Shown one piece after another: positions 1 to 6,447 of a DNA stretch of 7,190 nt (position 1 is its first letter; each line of letters opens with the position of its first letter). Location of the stretch: contig DASSGB010000296.1 in NCBI GenBank assembly GCA_035693825.1, positions 1-7,190 of the forward strand, in the 5' to 3' direction. This stretch comes from MGOM01 sp035693825 (GTDB lineage Bacteria > Chloroflexota > Anaerolineae > Anaerolineales > E44-bin32). The translations under genes and the position numbers were made by a program. The notes beneath the pieces were generated by a model. The model did not search any database. It was not told the origin of the DNA and saw only the letters and a list, made by a program, of their open reading frames with translations.

Positions 1-55
1 CTAGCTGCGCCAGTACCTGATGGCTGACAGCTGCCGGCCGATCTGTAAAGGAGGC

Positions 56-107
56 GATAGCGGGATCTGCGTCTTCGTCCTGAGCGCAGCGAGGGAAAGC
101 CGCTATC
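56..107. repeat. Stem-loop containing a possible dispersed-repeat motif
   Basis: An 8-base perfect inverted repeat (GATAGCGG at 56-63, CCGCTATC at 100-107) encloses a second 5-base arm pair (CTGCG at 67-71, CGCAG at 85-89). Within it, TCCTGAGCGCAGCGAGGGA (about 78-96) resembles short dispersed palindromic repeats that I know from many bacterial intergenic regions, of the type CCTGAGCG(C/A)AGCGAAGGA. The inverted repeats are visible directly. Membership in a dispersed family is recall-based and cannot be confirmed from one copy. It could equally be the terminator region of an upstream gene lying outside the window, although there is no T-tract. Confidence 0.4.
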
Positions 108-110
108 TAG

Positions 111-165
111 CCATCGTTGAGGAACGAGGCGACGATGGGACTCGCCTGCCCTGGACACAGGCAGG
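111..165. other. Two small tandem hairpins
   Basis: Two further perfect inverted repeats follow directly. CCATCGT (111-117) pairs with ACGATGG (132-138) across a 14-base loop. CCTGCC (145-150) pairs with GGCAGG (160-165) across a 9-base loop. Neither is followed by a run of T on either strand, so they do not look like standard intrinsic terminators. Together with the 56-107 hairpin they make a run of three structures in about 110 bases, which may form one folded RNA or mark the end of an upstream transcript. Confidence 0.35.
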
Positions 166-323
166 ACACCCGCATTGACATTGCCGCTCGACAGGCAAAG
201 CCCACTGCTCAGGAGATCAGGCCAGGGATCCCATGGTCGGGGTTTTGCAGAACCTGACCCAGGCGATTCAGACCCTTGTACGCCTTTGGCCGGATTCCGT
301 GTAGGGGTCTCTGTTTTGTGGTG

Positions 324-367
324 TGCCTGGCCGACCAAGACCCTCAACCGTCTTGTGGGGCCAGGCA
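324..367. other. Long two-part hairpin upstream of the operon
   Basis: The outer arms TGCCTGGCC (324-332) and GGCCAGGCA (359-367) are perfectly complementary over 9 bases. After a small internal loop, the inner arms CAAGAC (336-341) and GTCTTG (350-355) pair over another 6, leaving an 8-base loop (342-349). C335 can also pair with G357 if T356 is bulged. This is the most stable structure in the non-coding region and lies about 180 bases before the first start codon. No U-run follows it on either strand. It could be a transcript end, an RNA leader structure, or a protein-binding palindrome; the sequence does not decide. Confidence 0.45.
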
Positions 368-543
368 ACGGACATAACCCTCGGTCGATCCGCCTAACCA
401 TGATGACACGGGAAAAGCGTCACCAAGCGCACTGATCCTACTCTTCTCCTCCAGCGCATTGAGCGAACAACCGGCGATTTCCTTCACCCATCTCTCACCT
501 GTTCTTCGAATACAGCTAATCCGAGTCGCCTAACCTGTGGGCT

Positions 544-1245
544 GTGAACCAACGCACAAGCGCTCAGTTTCGTGCCGATTTCACCCCCGTTTCCGGGAAG
601 GGCGACCCATCGGCGCGCACAAGCGCATGGCTTTCCTTGGGCCAGGCAGCCTCGGCGATCGGGGTGCATCCGATCACCCTTCGCCGCTGGGCTGATAAGG
701 GAAGGGTCCCCTCTTCCCGGACAGTCGGCGGCCACCGCCGCTTCCTCAGCAGCGACATCGAGGCCTTTGTCCGGGGATGCCGGCGACTACGCCGACTCGG
801 CGGCCTCGAAGGGCGGTGGGCAACGGAGGCTCAACGCTCGATCCGTTCCGGAAGCCGCATCCGTGACCGTGCCGAGCTGCCCTTGTGGCCCCGCGACCGG
901 CTGCGGTTCCGTCGGTCGGGGCAACGGCTTCTCTCGCTGGTGGCCGGGGTATCAAGTGGCAGTGTGGATCCGGAAAGAGCACAACGTCTGGCCCGCCGCA
1001 TGGGGAGGGCATACGGCGCGTGGGCTGCGCGGAGGAACGTGGCTTCGGCCGATATGCTCAAGGTCTTCGCCCTTGTTCGTCAGCGCCTGATCGACGCCGC
1101 CATCGGCCTCGTCCAGGCCGAGAACCTCGAACCCCGAGCGGTTCACGGCCTCGTGGTTGCGATGGAGGATTTGACCCAGGGTGTCGAGATAGGACTGCTC
1201 GAAGCCATCCTGCCCAGCGGCCATTCAATGGCCCGCGCCACCTGA
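544..1245 (+). CDS. MerR/excisionase-type HTH DNA-binding protein, putative regulator of the heme operon
   Basis: This is a 233-residue protein. Residues 29-76 form a MerR/excisionase-like winged helix-turn-helix, with LSLGQAASAIGVHPITLRRW as the helix-turn-helix and SSRTVGGHRRFLSSDIEAF as the wing with its typical GGHRRF motif. The rest is an Arg-rich linker (about 78-125) and a helical C-terminal domain (about 126-222, with GQRLLSLVAG and RMGRAYGAWAARRNVASADMLKVF). Similar C-terminal halves occur in uncharacterised HTH proteins, and I cannot assign a ligand. There is a single Cys (79) and no obvious heme or metal motif. The GTG start is chosen because an in-frame TAA at 517-519 bounds the frame and no later start precedes the HTH; no Shine-Dalgarno is visible. 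It ends 5 bases before hemA, so it is probably co-transcribed and may act on the operon. That role is inferred from position only. Confidence 0.8.
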   Translation: MNQRTSAQFRADFTPVSGKGDPSARTSAWLSLGQAASAIGVHPITLRRWADKGRVPSSRTVGGHRRFLSSDIEAFVRGCRRLRRLGGLEGRWATEAQRSIRSGSRIRDRAELPLWPRDRLRFRRSGQRLLSLVAGVSSGSVDPERAQRLARRMGRAYGAWAARRNVASADMLKVFALVRQRLIDAAIGLVQAENLEPRAVHGLVVAMEDLTQGVEIGLLEAILPSGHSMARAT

Positions 1246-1250
1246 CCGCG

Positions 1251-2549
1251 ATGCACATCCTTTGCCTCGGCGTCAACCACAACACAGCTCCTCTCGCGCT
1301 CCGCGAGAGGCTGGCCTTCGACCCCGCGCGGACCCGTGCCACCCTGGCGCGCTTCGGCTTCGGCCGCGCTTCCGACGGCCCGATCGCCGATCTCGCCATC
1401 CTTTCTACGTGCAACCGGGTGGAGACGTACGCCTACGCTAGCCAGCCGGATTTCGCGCCGCTGCATGCGCTGCTGGCCGAGGCCACTGGAGTCCCGGCGG
1501 CGGAGATCGCTGGCCATGCCTATTGCCTTGCCGATATGGACGCCGTCAGCCATCTCTTCCGTGTGGCCGCCGGCCTCGAGTCGATGGTCCTGGGCGAGCC
1601 GCAGATCCTGGGCCAGGTGGCCGAAGCTCTCAATCTGGCCCTGCGCGCCGGGTCGAGCGGGCTGGTGCTGTCGCGGCTCTTTCAGGGCGCGATCCACGTC
1701 GGGAAACGGGCGCGGCACGAAACGGACATCGCCGTCAATCCGGCCAACGTGTCCACGGTCGCCGTTCACCTCGTCGCCAGCATCGTCCCCGAGCTGAAGG
1801 CTGCGCACGTGGCGGTGATCGGGGCTGGAGAGATGGCGGAACTGGCCGTCGAGGCCCTGCGCAAGCGCTCCGTTCGGATGATCACGTTGGTGAACCGCTC
1901 GCTGGCCAACGGACAGGAGCTGGCTCGCCGATGGCAAGCCCAGGTCCGGCCGTTCGGGGCCCTGCCCGAGACCCTCGGGCAGGCAGACGTGGTCATCTCT
2001 TCAACCGGGGCGCCGCACGCCGTCATCCACCTCGAAACGGTACAGGAAGCCATGGCGGCCCGGCCGGGACGGCCGTTGGTGATTGTGGACCTGGCTGTGC
2101 CGCGCGATGTCGAGTCCAGCGTAGATGAACTGCCCGAGGTCCACGTCTACGACCTCGATCGACTCCACGCGCATCTCAGCCAGTCGGTCGATGAACGCCG
2201 AGCCCAAGTCCCTGCGGTCGAACGGATCCTCGAAGAAGAGATTCAAGCCTTTGCTGGCTGGCTGAGGAGCCTCGCCGTTCGTCCCCTGATCCGCGCCCTC
2301 CGGCAGCAGGCGGAGGCCATTCGGCGCAGTGAGGTTGAGCGGACACTGCGCCGCGCCAACGGCCGGTCGGCGCATCACCGTGAGGAGCTTGACGCCCTCA
2401 CTCGCGCCCTGGTCAACAAACTCCTCCACGCACCGACCAGTCTCCTCATCGAGAAGTCTCAGGACGCGGAAGGGGCCCAGTTCGCGCTGGCGGCGCGCTT
2501 ACTCTTTGATCTGGGCCCGATCGATGGGACGGACGGAGCCAGCCGATGA
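1251..2549 (+). CDS. hemA: Glutamyl-tRNA reductase
   Basis: This enzyme carries out the first committed step of the C5 heme pathway: NADPH-dependent reduction of glutamyl-tRNA(Glu) to glutamate-1-semialdehyde in the cytoplasm. The protein is 432 residues, a normal length. Residues 6-22 (LGVNHNTAPLALRERLA) are the family N-terminus. LSTCNRVE (51-58) carries the catalytic Cys54, which forms the thioester with the glutamyl group. GLESMVLGEPQILGQV (108-123) is the signature motif. The NADPH-binding Rossmann segment starts at VAVIGAGEMAEL (187-198), followed by VNRS (214-217) and VDLAVPRDVE (279-288). The C-terminal dimerisation helices cover about 315-420, including NKLLHAPTSLL. The frame is open further upstream, but only the ATG at 1251 gives the conserved N-terminus and avoids a long overlap with the regulator. 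No Shine-Dalgarno is evident, so translation probably depends on ribosomes finishing the HTH gene 5 bases upstream. Confidence 0.97.
   Translation: MHILCLGVNHNTAPLALRERLAFDPARTRATLARFGFGRASDGPIADLAILSTCNRVETYAYASQPDFAPLHALLAEATGVPAAEIAGHAYCLADMDAVSHLFRVAAGLESMVLGEPQILGQVAEALNLALRAGSSGLVLSRLFQGAIHVGKRARHETDIAVNPANVSTVAVHLVASIVPELKAAHVAVIGAGEMAELAVEALRKRSVRMITLVNRSLANGQELARRWQAQVRPFGALPETLGQADVVISSTGAPHAVIHLETVQEAMAARPGRPLVIVDLAVPRDVESSVDELPEVHVYDLDRLHAHLSQSVDERRAQVPAVERILEEEIQAFAGWLRSLAVRPLIRALRQQAEAIRRSEVERTLRRANGRSAHHREELDALTRALVNKLLHAPTSLLIEKSQDAEGAQFALAARLLFDLGPIDGTDGASR
2535..2538 (+). promoter_or_regulatory. Ribosome binding site of hemC
   Basis: GGAG lies 7 bases before the ATG at 2546, inside the end of hemA. 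It supports that start over the in-frame ATG at 2561 and indicates that hemC can be initiated in its own right as well as through its ATGA overlap with hemA. Confidence 0.55.
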
Positions 2550-3466
2550 CGGGCCGAAGCATGGGAGGGTACGTGATCGCCAGCCGTCCGTCGACGCTGG
2601 CGAGAATACAGGCCGAGTCGGTAAGGCGAATGCTGGAGGCACGAGGCCATCGCGTGGGTGAACTGCAAGTGATCCGCACAACCGGGGACCGTGTTCTCGA
2701 CCGCCCGCTGCCGGAGATTGGGGGCAAGGGGCTCTTCACGGCGGAGCTCGAGGAAGCGCTTCGCCAGGGCGAGATCGATCTGGCGGTGCATTCGCTGAAG
2801 GACCTGCCCCTCGAGTCGCCGCCCGGGATCCGCGTGGCAGCCATCCCGGCGCGAGAAGATCCGAGAGACGCCCTGGTCTCAGCGCGCTATTCATCCATGG
2901 CCGACCTTCCGCCGGGTGCCGTTGTCGGTTCCTCCAGTCTGCGTCGGCAGGCCCAACTGTTGGCTGTCAGGCCCGACCTGACCATCGAGCCTTTGCGCGG
3001 GAATGTCGAGACGCGCCTGCGGAAAGTCGCGCAGGGAGAATTCGCCGCCGCCGTGCTGGCGGCCGCGGGGCTCATTCGCCTTGGCCTGACCGAATCGATC
3101 GCCGAGCGGCTTTCCTTCGACCGGATGTTGCCGGCGCCGGGGCAAGGGGCGCTGGCCGTCCAGTGCCGCGACGACGACGAGGCGACGCTGGCGGCGCTGG
3201 CTGACATCGACGAACCCGAGATTCGCCGGACCGTAGAAGCCGAGCGAGCGTTCCTCGAGGGACTCGGCGGCGGCTGCTCGGCCCCGGTTGGGGCGTACGC
3301 CCAGGTCGAGGACGGACGGCTGCAGCTGGCCGGCCTGATCGCATCGGTCGACGGGAAACGCATCGTCCGGGTTCGCGGCGAAGGCAATTCGCCTCGTGAA
3401 CTTGGATCTCGTCTGGCCGAGGAGGCGTTGCGGCAGGGGGCGGAGGCCCTGTTGGCCCATGCCTGA
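2546..3466 (+). CDS. hemC: Hydroxymethylbilane synthase (porphobilinogen deaminase)
   Basis: Polymerises four porphobilinogen molecules, head to tail on a covalently bound dipyrromethane cofactor, into hydroxymethylbilane. The 306 residues match the usual length of about 300-315. Visible motifs are the substrate-binding N-terminus (VIASRPSTLARIQAE, 10-24), GGKGLFTAELEEAL (59-72), AVHSLKDLP (80-88) with the catalytic Asp86, AREDPRDALVS (102-112), GSSSLRRQAQL (128-138), LRGNVETRL (150-158) and PAPGQGALAVQC (196-207). Cys244 in GGGCSAPVGAY is the cofactor attachment residue. The N-terminal motif reads SRPSTLAR rather than the commoner TRxSPLAL, a tolerable variation. The ATG at 2546 overlaps the hemA stop as ATGA (4 nt), a translational-coupling arrangement. 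Confidence 0.97.
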   Translation: MTGRSMGGYVIASRPSTLARIQAESVRRMLEARGHRVGELQVIRTTGDRVLDRPLPEIGGKGLFTAELEEALRQGEIDLAVHSLKDLPLESPPGIRVAAIPAREDPRDALVSARYSSMADLPPGAVVGSSSLRRQAQLLAVRPDLTIEPLRGNVETRLRKVAQGEFAAAVLAAAGLIRLGLTESIAERLSFDRMLPAPGQGALAVQCRDDDEATLAALADIDEPEIRRTVEAERAFLEGLGGGCSAPVGAYAQVEDGRLQLAGLIASVDGKRIVRVRGEGNSPRELGSRLAEEALRQGAEALLAHA

Positions 3467-4238
3467 GGCGAAACCCCTCGCCGGCAAGCGCATCCTCGTC
3501 ACCCGGCCGGCAGGGCGCGGCGGTCCACTCATCGGGCGACTCGAGTCACTCGGCGCAAGGGCCATTTCCTTTCCGGTGATCCGCATCGAGCCCTTCGCCG
3601 ATCTCTCACGCCTGGATCGGGCGCTGGCGCGACTCGAAACCTACGATTGGGTCGTGTTCACCAGCGCCCAGGCCGTGGACATCACTTGGGCGCGTCTGCC
3701 GCATCCGGCCGGGGCCCAACAGCTGGCGGGTCGTCGGCTGGCGGCCATCGGGCCGGCGACGGCGCGGTGCCTCGAGCAGCACGGCCTGCCTCCAACGCTC
3801 GTGCCCGAGGAGTTTGTGGCCGAAGGGCTGATCGACGCCCTGGGCGACGTCGACGGACGTCACATCCTGCTGCCGCGGGCGGAGGGGGCGCGCGAGCTTC
3901 TGCCGCGGTCGCTGGCCGACCGAGGCGCACACGTCGACGAGGTCCCGATCTACCGCGCCGTGCCGGCGAAGCCGGACGATGGCGCCCTGGACGAAATCCG
4001 ACACGGGATCGACGCGTTCACCCTCACCAGTCCGTCGACGGTGCGCGCCTTCGGCTCCATCCTGGCCGTCGAGGGACTCGATCCGCTGCGCCTGCCGGGC
4101 GACCCGGCCTGCGTCTGCATCGGCCCGATCACGGCCGCCGCCGCGACCGCGGCCGGCTACCGGCCTGCGGTCGTGGCGAAGGTCTACACGACGGACGGAT
4201 TGGTGGACGCTCTGTGCTCGTACTTCCTGGAGGGGTAA
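3459..4238 (+). CDS. hemD: Uroporphyrinogen-III synthase
   Basis: Cyclises hydroxymethylbilane with inversion of ring D to uroporphyrinogen III, the branch point to heme, siroheme and cobalamin. The protein is 259 residues, the standard length for the free-standing enzyme. This family is poorly conserved, and recognition rests on the two-lobed pattern. KRILVTRPAGRGGPLIGRL (10-28) and WVVFTSAQAV (64-73) lie in the first lobe. LAAIGPATARCLEQHG (94-109), GRHILLPRAEGARELLP (133-149) and VPIYRAVP (162-169), with the conserved Tyr165, lie in the middle. FTLTSPSTVRAF (187-198) and CIGPITAAAATAAGYRP (220-236) form the end. The frame is open upstream to 3396, but that stretch encodes Arg/Trp-rich shadow sequence. 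The ATG at 3459 overlaps hemC by 8 nt, with GGAGG at 3442-3446 rather far upstream (12 nt). Confidence 0.93.
   Translation: MPEAKPLAGKRILVTRPAGRGGPLIGRLESLGARAISFPVIRIEPFADLSRLDRALARLETYDWVVFTSAQAVDITWARLPHPAGAQQLAGRRLAAIGPATARCLEQHGLPPTLVPEEFVAEGLIDALGDVDGRHILLPRAEGARELLPRSLADRGAHVDEVPIYRAVPAKPDDGALDEIRHGIDAFTLTSPSTVRAFGSILAVEGLDPLRLPGDPACVCIGPITAAAATAAGYRPAVVAKVYTTDGLVDALCSYFLEG
4229..4235 (+). promoter_or_regulatory. Strong ribosome binding site of hemB
   Basis: GGAGGGG sits 7 bases before the ATG at 4243 and overlaps the last codons of hemD. It is the best Shine-Dalgarno match in the whole operon and fixes the hemB start despite an open frame reaching back to 3979. It suggests hemB is translated more strongly than its neighbours. 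Confidence 0.75.
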
Positions 4239-4242
4239 GGCT

Positions 4243-5286
4243 ATGGTGACACTGGCAGTCGAAACGACGCTCGAAGAGGCGGACCTGGCGCGCAGGCCTC
4301 GCCGGTTGCGCCGGTCCCCGGTGCTGCGGCGTATGGTGCGCGAAACCTGGCTGCGACCCGACGACCTGATCCTTCCGCTCTTCGTGCGGCACGGACGGAA
4401 CGTGCGCGCCGAAATCCGCTCGATGCCAGGCGTGTACCAGTGGTCCGTCGATCGGCTCGAGGCTGAGGTCGAAGCCGTCGCGGAACTCGGCCTCCCAGCC
4501 GTCGTCCTGTTCGGCATCCCCGAGACCAAGGACCCCGTCGGCCGCGAGAACTTCGACCCCGACGGAATCGTCCACCAGGCCATCCGACTCATCAAGCGGG
4601 CTGTCCCGGCGTTGGTGGTCGTCACGGACGTCTGCCTGTGCGAGTACACCGATCACGGGCACTGCGGCGTGCTCGACGACGGGCTCCGGCATCCGCACCT
4701 GCCCGAGGGTTACGTTTTGAACGACGAGACCCTGGAGGTGCTGGCTCGCGTGGCTGTGTCGCACGCTGAAGCCGGCGCCGACGTGGTGGCCCCCAGCGGG
4801 ATGATCGACGGTATGGTCGGCGCGATCCGCCGCGCCCTCGACGAGGCCGACTTCGGCCACGTTGCCATCCTGTCCTACGCCGTCAAGTACGCCTCGGCCT
4901 TCTACGGCCCTTTCCGCGATGCGGCCGAGTCGCCGCCGAAGTTCGGCGACCGCAGGTCCCACCAGATGGACCCGGCCAATGTGCGCGAGGCGCTGCGCGA
5001 GGCTCGCCTCGACATGGAGCAGGGCGCCGACCTGCTGATGGTCAAGCCGGCGCTACCGTACCTCGACGTCGTGCAGCGAGTGCGCGCCGCCTTCCCCGAA
5101 ATGCCCCTGGCAGCCTACAACGTCAGCGGCGAGTACGCCATGGTCAAAGCAGCGGCAGCCAACGGCTGGATCGATGAACACGCTACAGTGCTCGAGCTGC
5201 TGACCGGCATCAAGCGCGCCGGGGCCGACCTGATCCTGACCTACCACGCCAAAGACGCCGCCGCCTGGCTGCGCGAGACTGCCTGA
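4243..5286 (+). CDS. hemB: Porphobilinogen synthase (5-aminolevulinate dehydratase)
   Basis: Condenses two 5-aminolevulinate molecules to porphobilinogen. The protein has 347 residues, slightly longer than the typical 320-340 owing to an N-terminal arm of about 20 residues. RRLRRSPVLRRMVRET (20-35) and LILPLFVRHG (42-51) form the usual N-terminal region. DVCLCEYTDHGHCG (129-142) carries Cys131, Cys133 and Cys141, the triad that binds the catalytic zinc, so this is the zinc-type enzyme and not the Asp-rich magnesium type. The two active-site lysines are Lys215 (SYAVKYASAFYGPFRDA) and the Schiff-base Lys268 (LLMVKPALPYLD). VAPSGMIDG (182-190) and QMDPANVREA (241-250) are further signatures, with AAYNVSGEYAM (290-300) near the end. 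It starts 4 bases after hemD behind a strong ribosome binding site. Confidence 0.98.
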   Translation: MVTLAVETTLEEADLARRPRRLRRSPVLRRMVRETWLRPDDLILPLFVRHGRNVRAEIRSMPGVYQWSVDRLEAEVEAVAELGLPAVVLFGIPETKDPVGRENFDPDGIVHQAIRLIKRAVPALVVVTDVCLCEYTDHGHCGVLDDGLRHPHLPEGYVLNDETLEVLARVAVSHAEAGADVVAPSGMIDGMVGAIRRALDEADFGHVAILSYAVKYASAFYGPFRDAAESPPKFGDRRSHQMDPANVREALREARLDMEQGADLLMVKPALPYLDVVQRVRAAFPEMPLAAYNVSGEYAMVKAAAANGWIDEHATVLELLTGIKRAGADLILTYHAKDAAAWLRETA

Positions 5287-5287
5287 C

Positions 5288-6442
5288 GTGCATCCTTCCC
5301 TCGCCCCACAGGCCGCCGCCGAGCGGCAGATCCACGATCACCACATGCTCGAGGCCGACTTCGACCGGGCGCCGTTCACCATTGCCTGGGAGGTCACTCG
5401 TGCCTGCGCCTTCGCTTGCGTCCACTGCCGGGCGAACGCGCAGCACCGGCGCGATCCCCGCGAGCTCACGACCGACGAGGGCTTCCGCCTGATCGATCGC
5501 TTCAAGGCCTTCGGCGATCCGATTCTGGTCTTCACCGGCGGCGATCCGATGATGCGGCCCGACCTGTTTGACCTGATTTCCTACGCCGCCGGCAAAGGGC
5601 TGCGCTGTTCGCTGACCCCGACGGCGACGGCGCTGCCCACCCAAGAGCGGCTGCTCAAGGCCAAAGCCGCTGGCATCCGGCGCATCGCCCTCAGTCTCGA
5701 CTCGCCCGATCCGAAAACGCACGACCGTTTTCGCCAGGTGCCGGGATCGTGGGAGCGCACGATGCGCATTCTGCGCAACGCCCAGGCCGTTGGCCTGAGC
5801 GCGCAAGTGAACACGACCGTCGCTCGGCACAACGCGGACCGCCTGCCGGACATGGTGCCGTTCATCGAGCAAGTCGGTGCCGTGCAGTGGTCACTATTCT
5901 TTCTCGTGCCGACGGGGCGGGCGCAGGTCGATCAGATGATCTCGCCGGAAGAGCATGAGCGGCTGTTCCACTGGCTGTTTGACCTTTCCCGTACGGCGCC
6001 CTTCGACATCAAGGCCACCGCCGCCCCGATGTACCGACGCGTGGCGATCGAGCGTCGGAAGGCGGAGGCGGAAGGGGAGGGCGCCGTCGAATTCCAGGGG
6101 GCCGGCTTTCAGTATGCCGATGGGCTTCATCGGCCGGTGAAGGGCGTGAACGACGGCAAGGGGTTCTTGTTCGTCTCCCATCTGGGCGACATCATGCCCT
6201 CGGGGTTCCTCCCGGTCCCGGCCGGCAATGTTCGAAGCGACGATGTCGTCGAAGTCTACCGTCATCACTCGCTCTTCAGGTCGCTGCGCGACCCATCGCT
6301 GTTGAAGGGCCGCTGCGGCCGCTGCGAGTACCGTGAGGTCTGCGGAGGTCAGCGCGGCCGCGCCTATGGCGTCACCGGGGACTACCTGGAGACCGATCCC
6401 GCCTGTGTCTACGAACCGGCGCGCCGCGTCGTGGCGGGCTGA
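5288..6442 (+). CDS. Radical SAM/SPASM-domain protein of the NirJ/AhbC/AhbD-like group, putative heme-pathway enzyme
   Basis: The protein has 384 residues. WEVTRACAFACVHCRANA (34-51) carries the radical SAM CxxxCxxC cluster ligands Cys40, Cys44 and Cys47. VFTGGDPMMRPD (81-92) is the SAM-binding GGDP segment, and the barrel continues through ALSLDSPDPKTHDRFR (134-149) and VNTTV (174-178). A linker rich in Glu, Ala and Lys (about 255-283) leads to GVNDGKGFLFVSHLGDIMPS (286-305) and a C-terminal Fe-S knot with Cys343, Cys346, Cys352 and Cys373. It most resembles the uncharacterised family I recall as TIGR04053, related to heme d1 and alternative-heme enzymes; the exact assignment is from memory. 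The GTG at 5288 follows the hemB stop by 1 nt. An ATG at 5345 (residue 20) is the alternative start and would keep all motifs. Its place between hemB and hemQ suggests an anaerobic coproheme or coproporphyrinogen reaction, but a peptide-modifying role cannot be excluded. Confidence 0.85.
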   Translation: MHPSLAPQAAAERQIHDHHMLEADFDRAPFTIAWEVTRACAFACVHCRANAQHRRDPRELTTDEGFRLIDRFKAFGDPILVFTGGDPMMRPDLFDLISYAAGKGLRCSLTPTATALPTQERLLKAKAAGIRRIALSLDSPDPKTHDRFRQVPGSWERTMRILRNAQAVGLSAQVNTTVARHNADRLPDMVPFIEQVGAVQWSLFFLVPTGRAQVDQMISPEEHERLFHWLFDLSRTAPFDIKATAAPMYRRVAIERRKAEAEGEGAVEFQGAGFQYADGLHRPVKGVNDGKGFLFVSHLGDIMPSGFLPVPAGNVRSDDVVEVYRHHSLFRSLRDPSLLKGRCGRCEYREVCGGQRGRAYGVTGDYLETDPACVYEPARRVVAG

Positions 6443-6447
6443 TCCCG

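Larger units (their letters stand above)
1..543. other. Non-coding upstream region of the heme operon
   Basis: No open frame here has a believable protein. The longest is an 86-codon frame from a TTG at 175, which has no ribosome binding site and a composition unlike a conserved protein. I see no tRNA, rRNA, tmRNA or known riboswitch signature. What can be seen is a series of inverted repeats (listed separately) and a more mixed base composition than in the genes. A TTGACA hexamer lies at 175-180 but has no matching -10 hexamer 16-18 bases downstream, so I do not call a promoter. The operon promoter is presumably somewhere here, most likely between the hairpin ending at 367 and the first gene at 544; that placement is inference. 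Confidence 0.6.

Noticed and set aside
175..180. TTGACA as a -35 promoter element
   Set aside because: No TATAAT-like hexamer lies at the right distance downstream, and the first gene begins more than 360 bases later.
175..435. 86-codon + frame starting at TTG in the upstream region
   Set aside because: It has no ribosome binding site, no recognisable motif, and overlaps the 324-367 hairpin; its composition looks like untranslated DNA.
426..462. Near-direct repeat AGCGCACTGA (426-435) / AGCGCATTGA (453-462) as a tandem operator
   Set aside because: It is only 10 bases with one mismatch at 27-base spacing, too weak to separate from chance without comparative data.
885..1250. 122-codon N-terminal extension of the hemA frame
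   Set aside because: It lies inside the regulator gene, encodes Arg/Pro/Gly-rich shadow sequence, and the conserved GluTR N-terminus begins at the ATG at 1251.
1143..1937. 264-codon minus-strand frame opposite hemA
   Set aside because: It is antisense to strongly conserved hemA motifs and shows no recognisable protein features.
3979..4242. 88-codon upstream extension of the hemB frame
   Set aside because: It overlaps hemD and has no HemB homology; GGAGGGG at 4229-4235 places the start at 4243.
3606..4649. 347-codon frame on the minus strand spanning hemD and hemB
   Set aside because: Long antisense frames are expected in GC-rich genes. The translation is low-complexity and Arg-rich, and both + strand genes here are certain.
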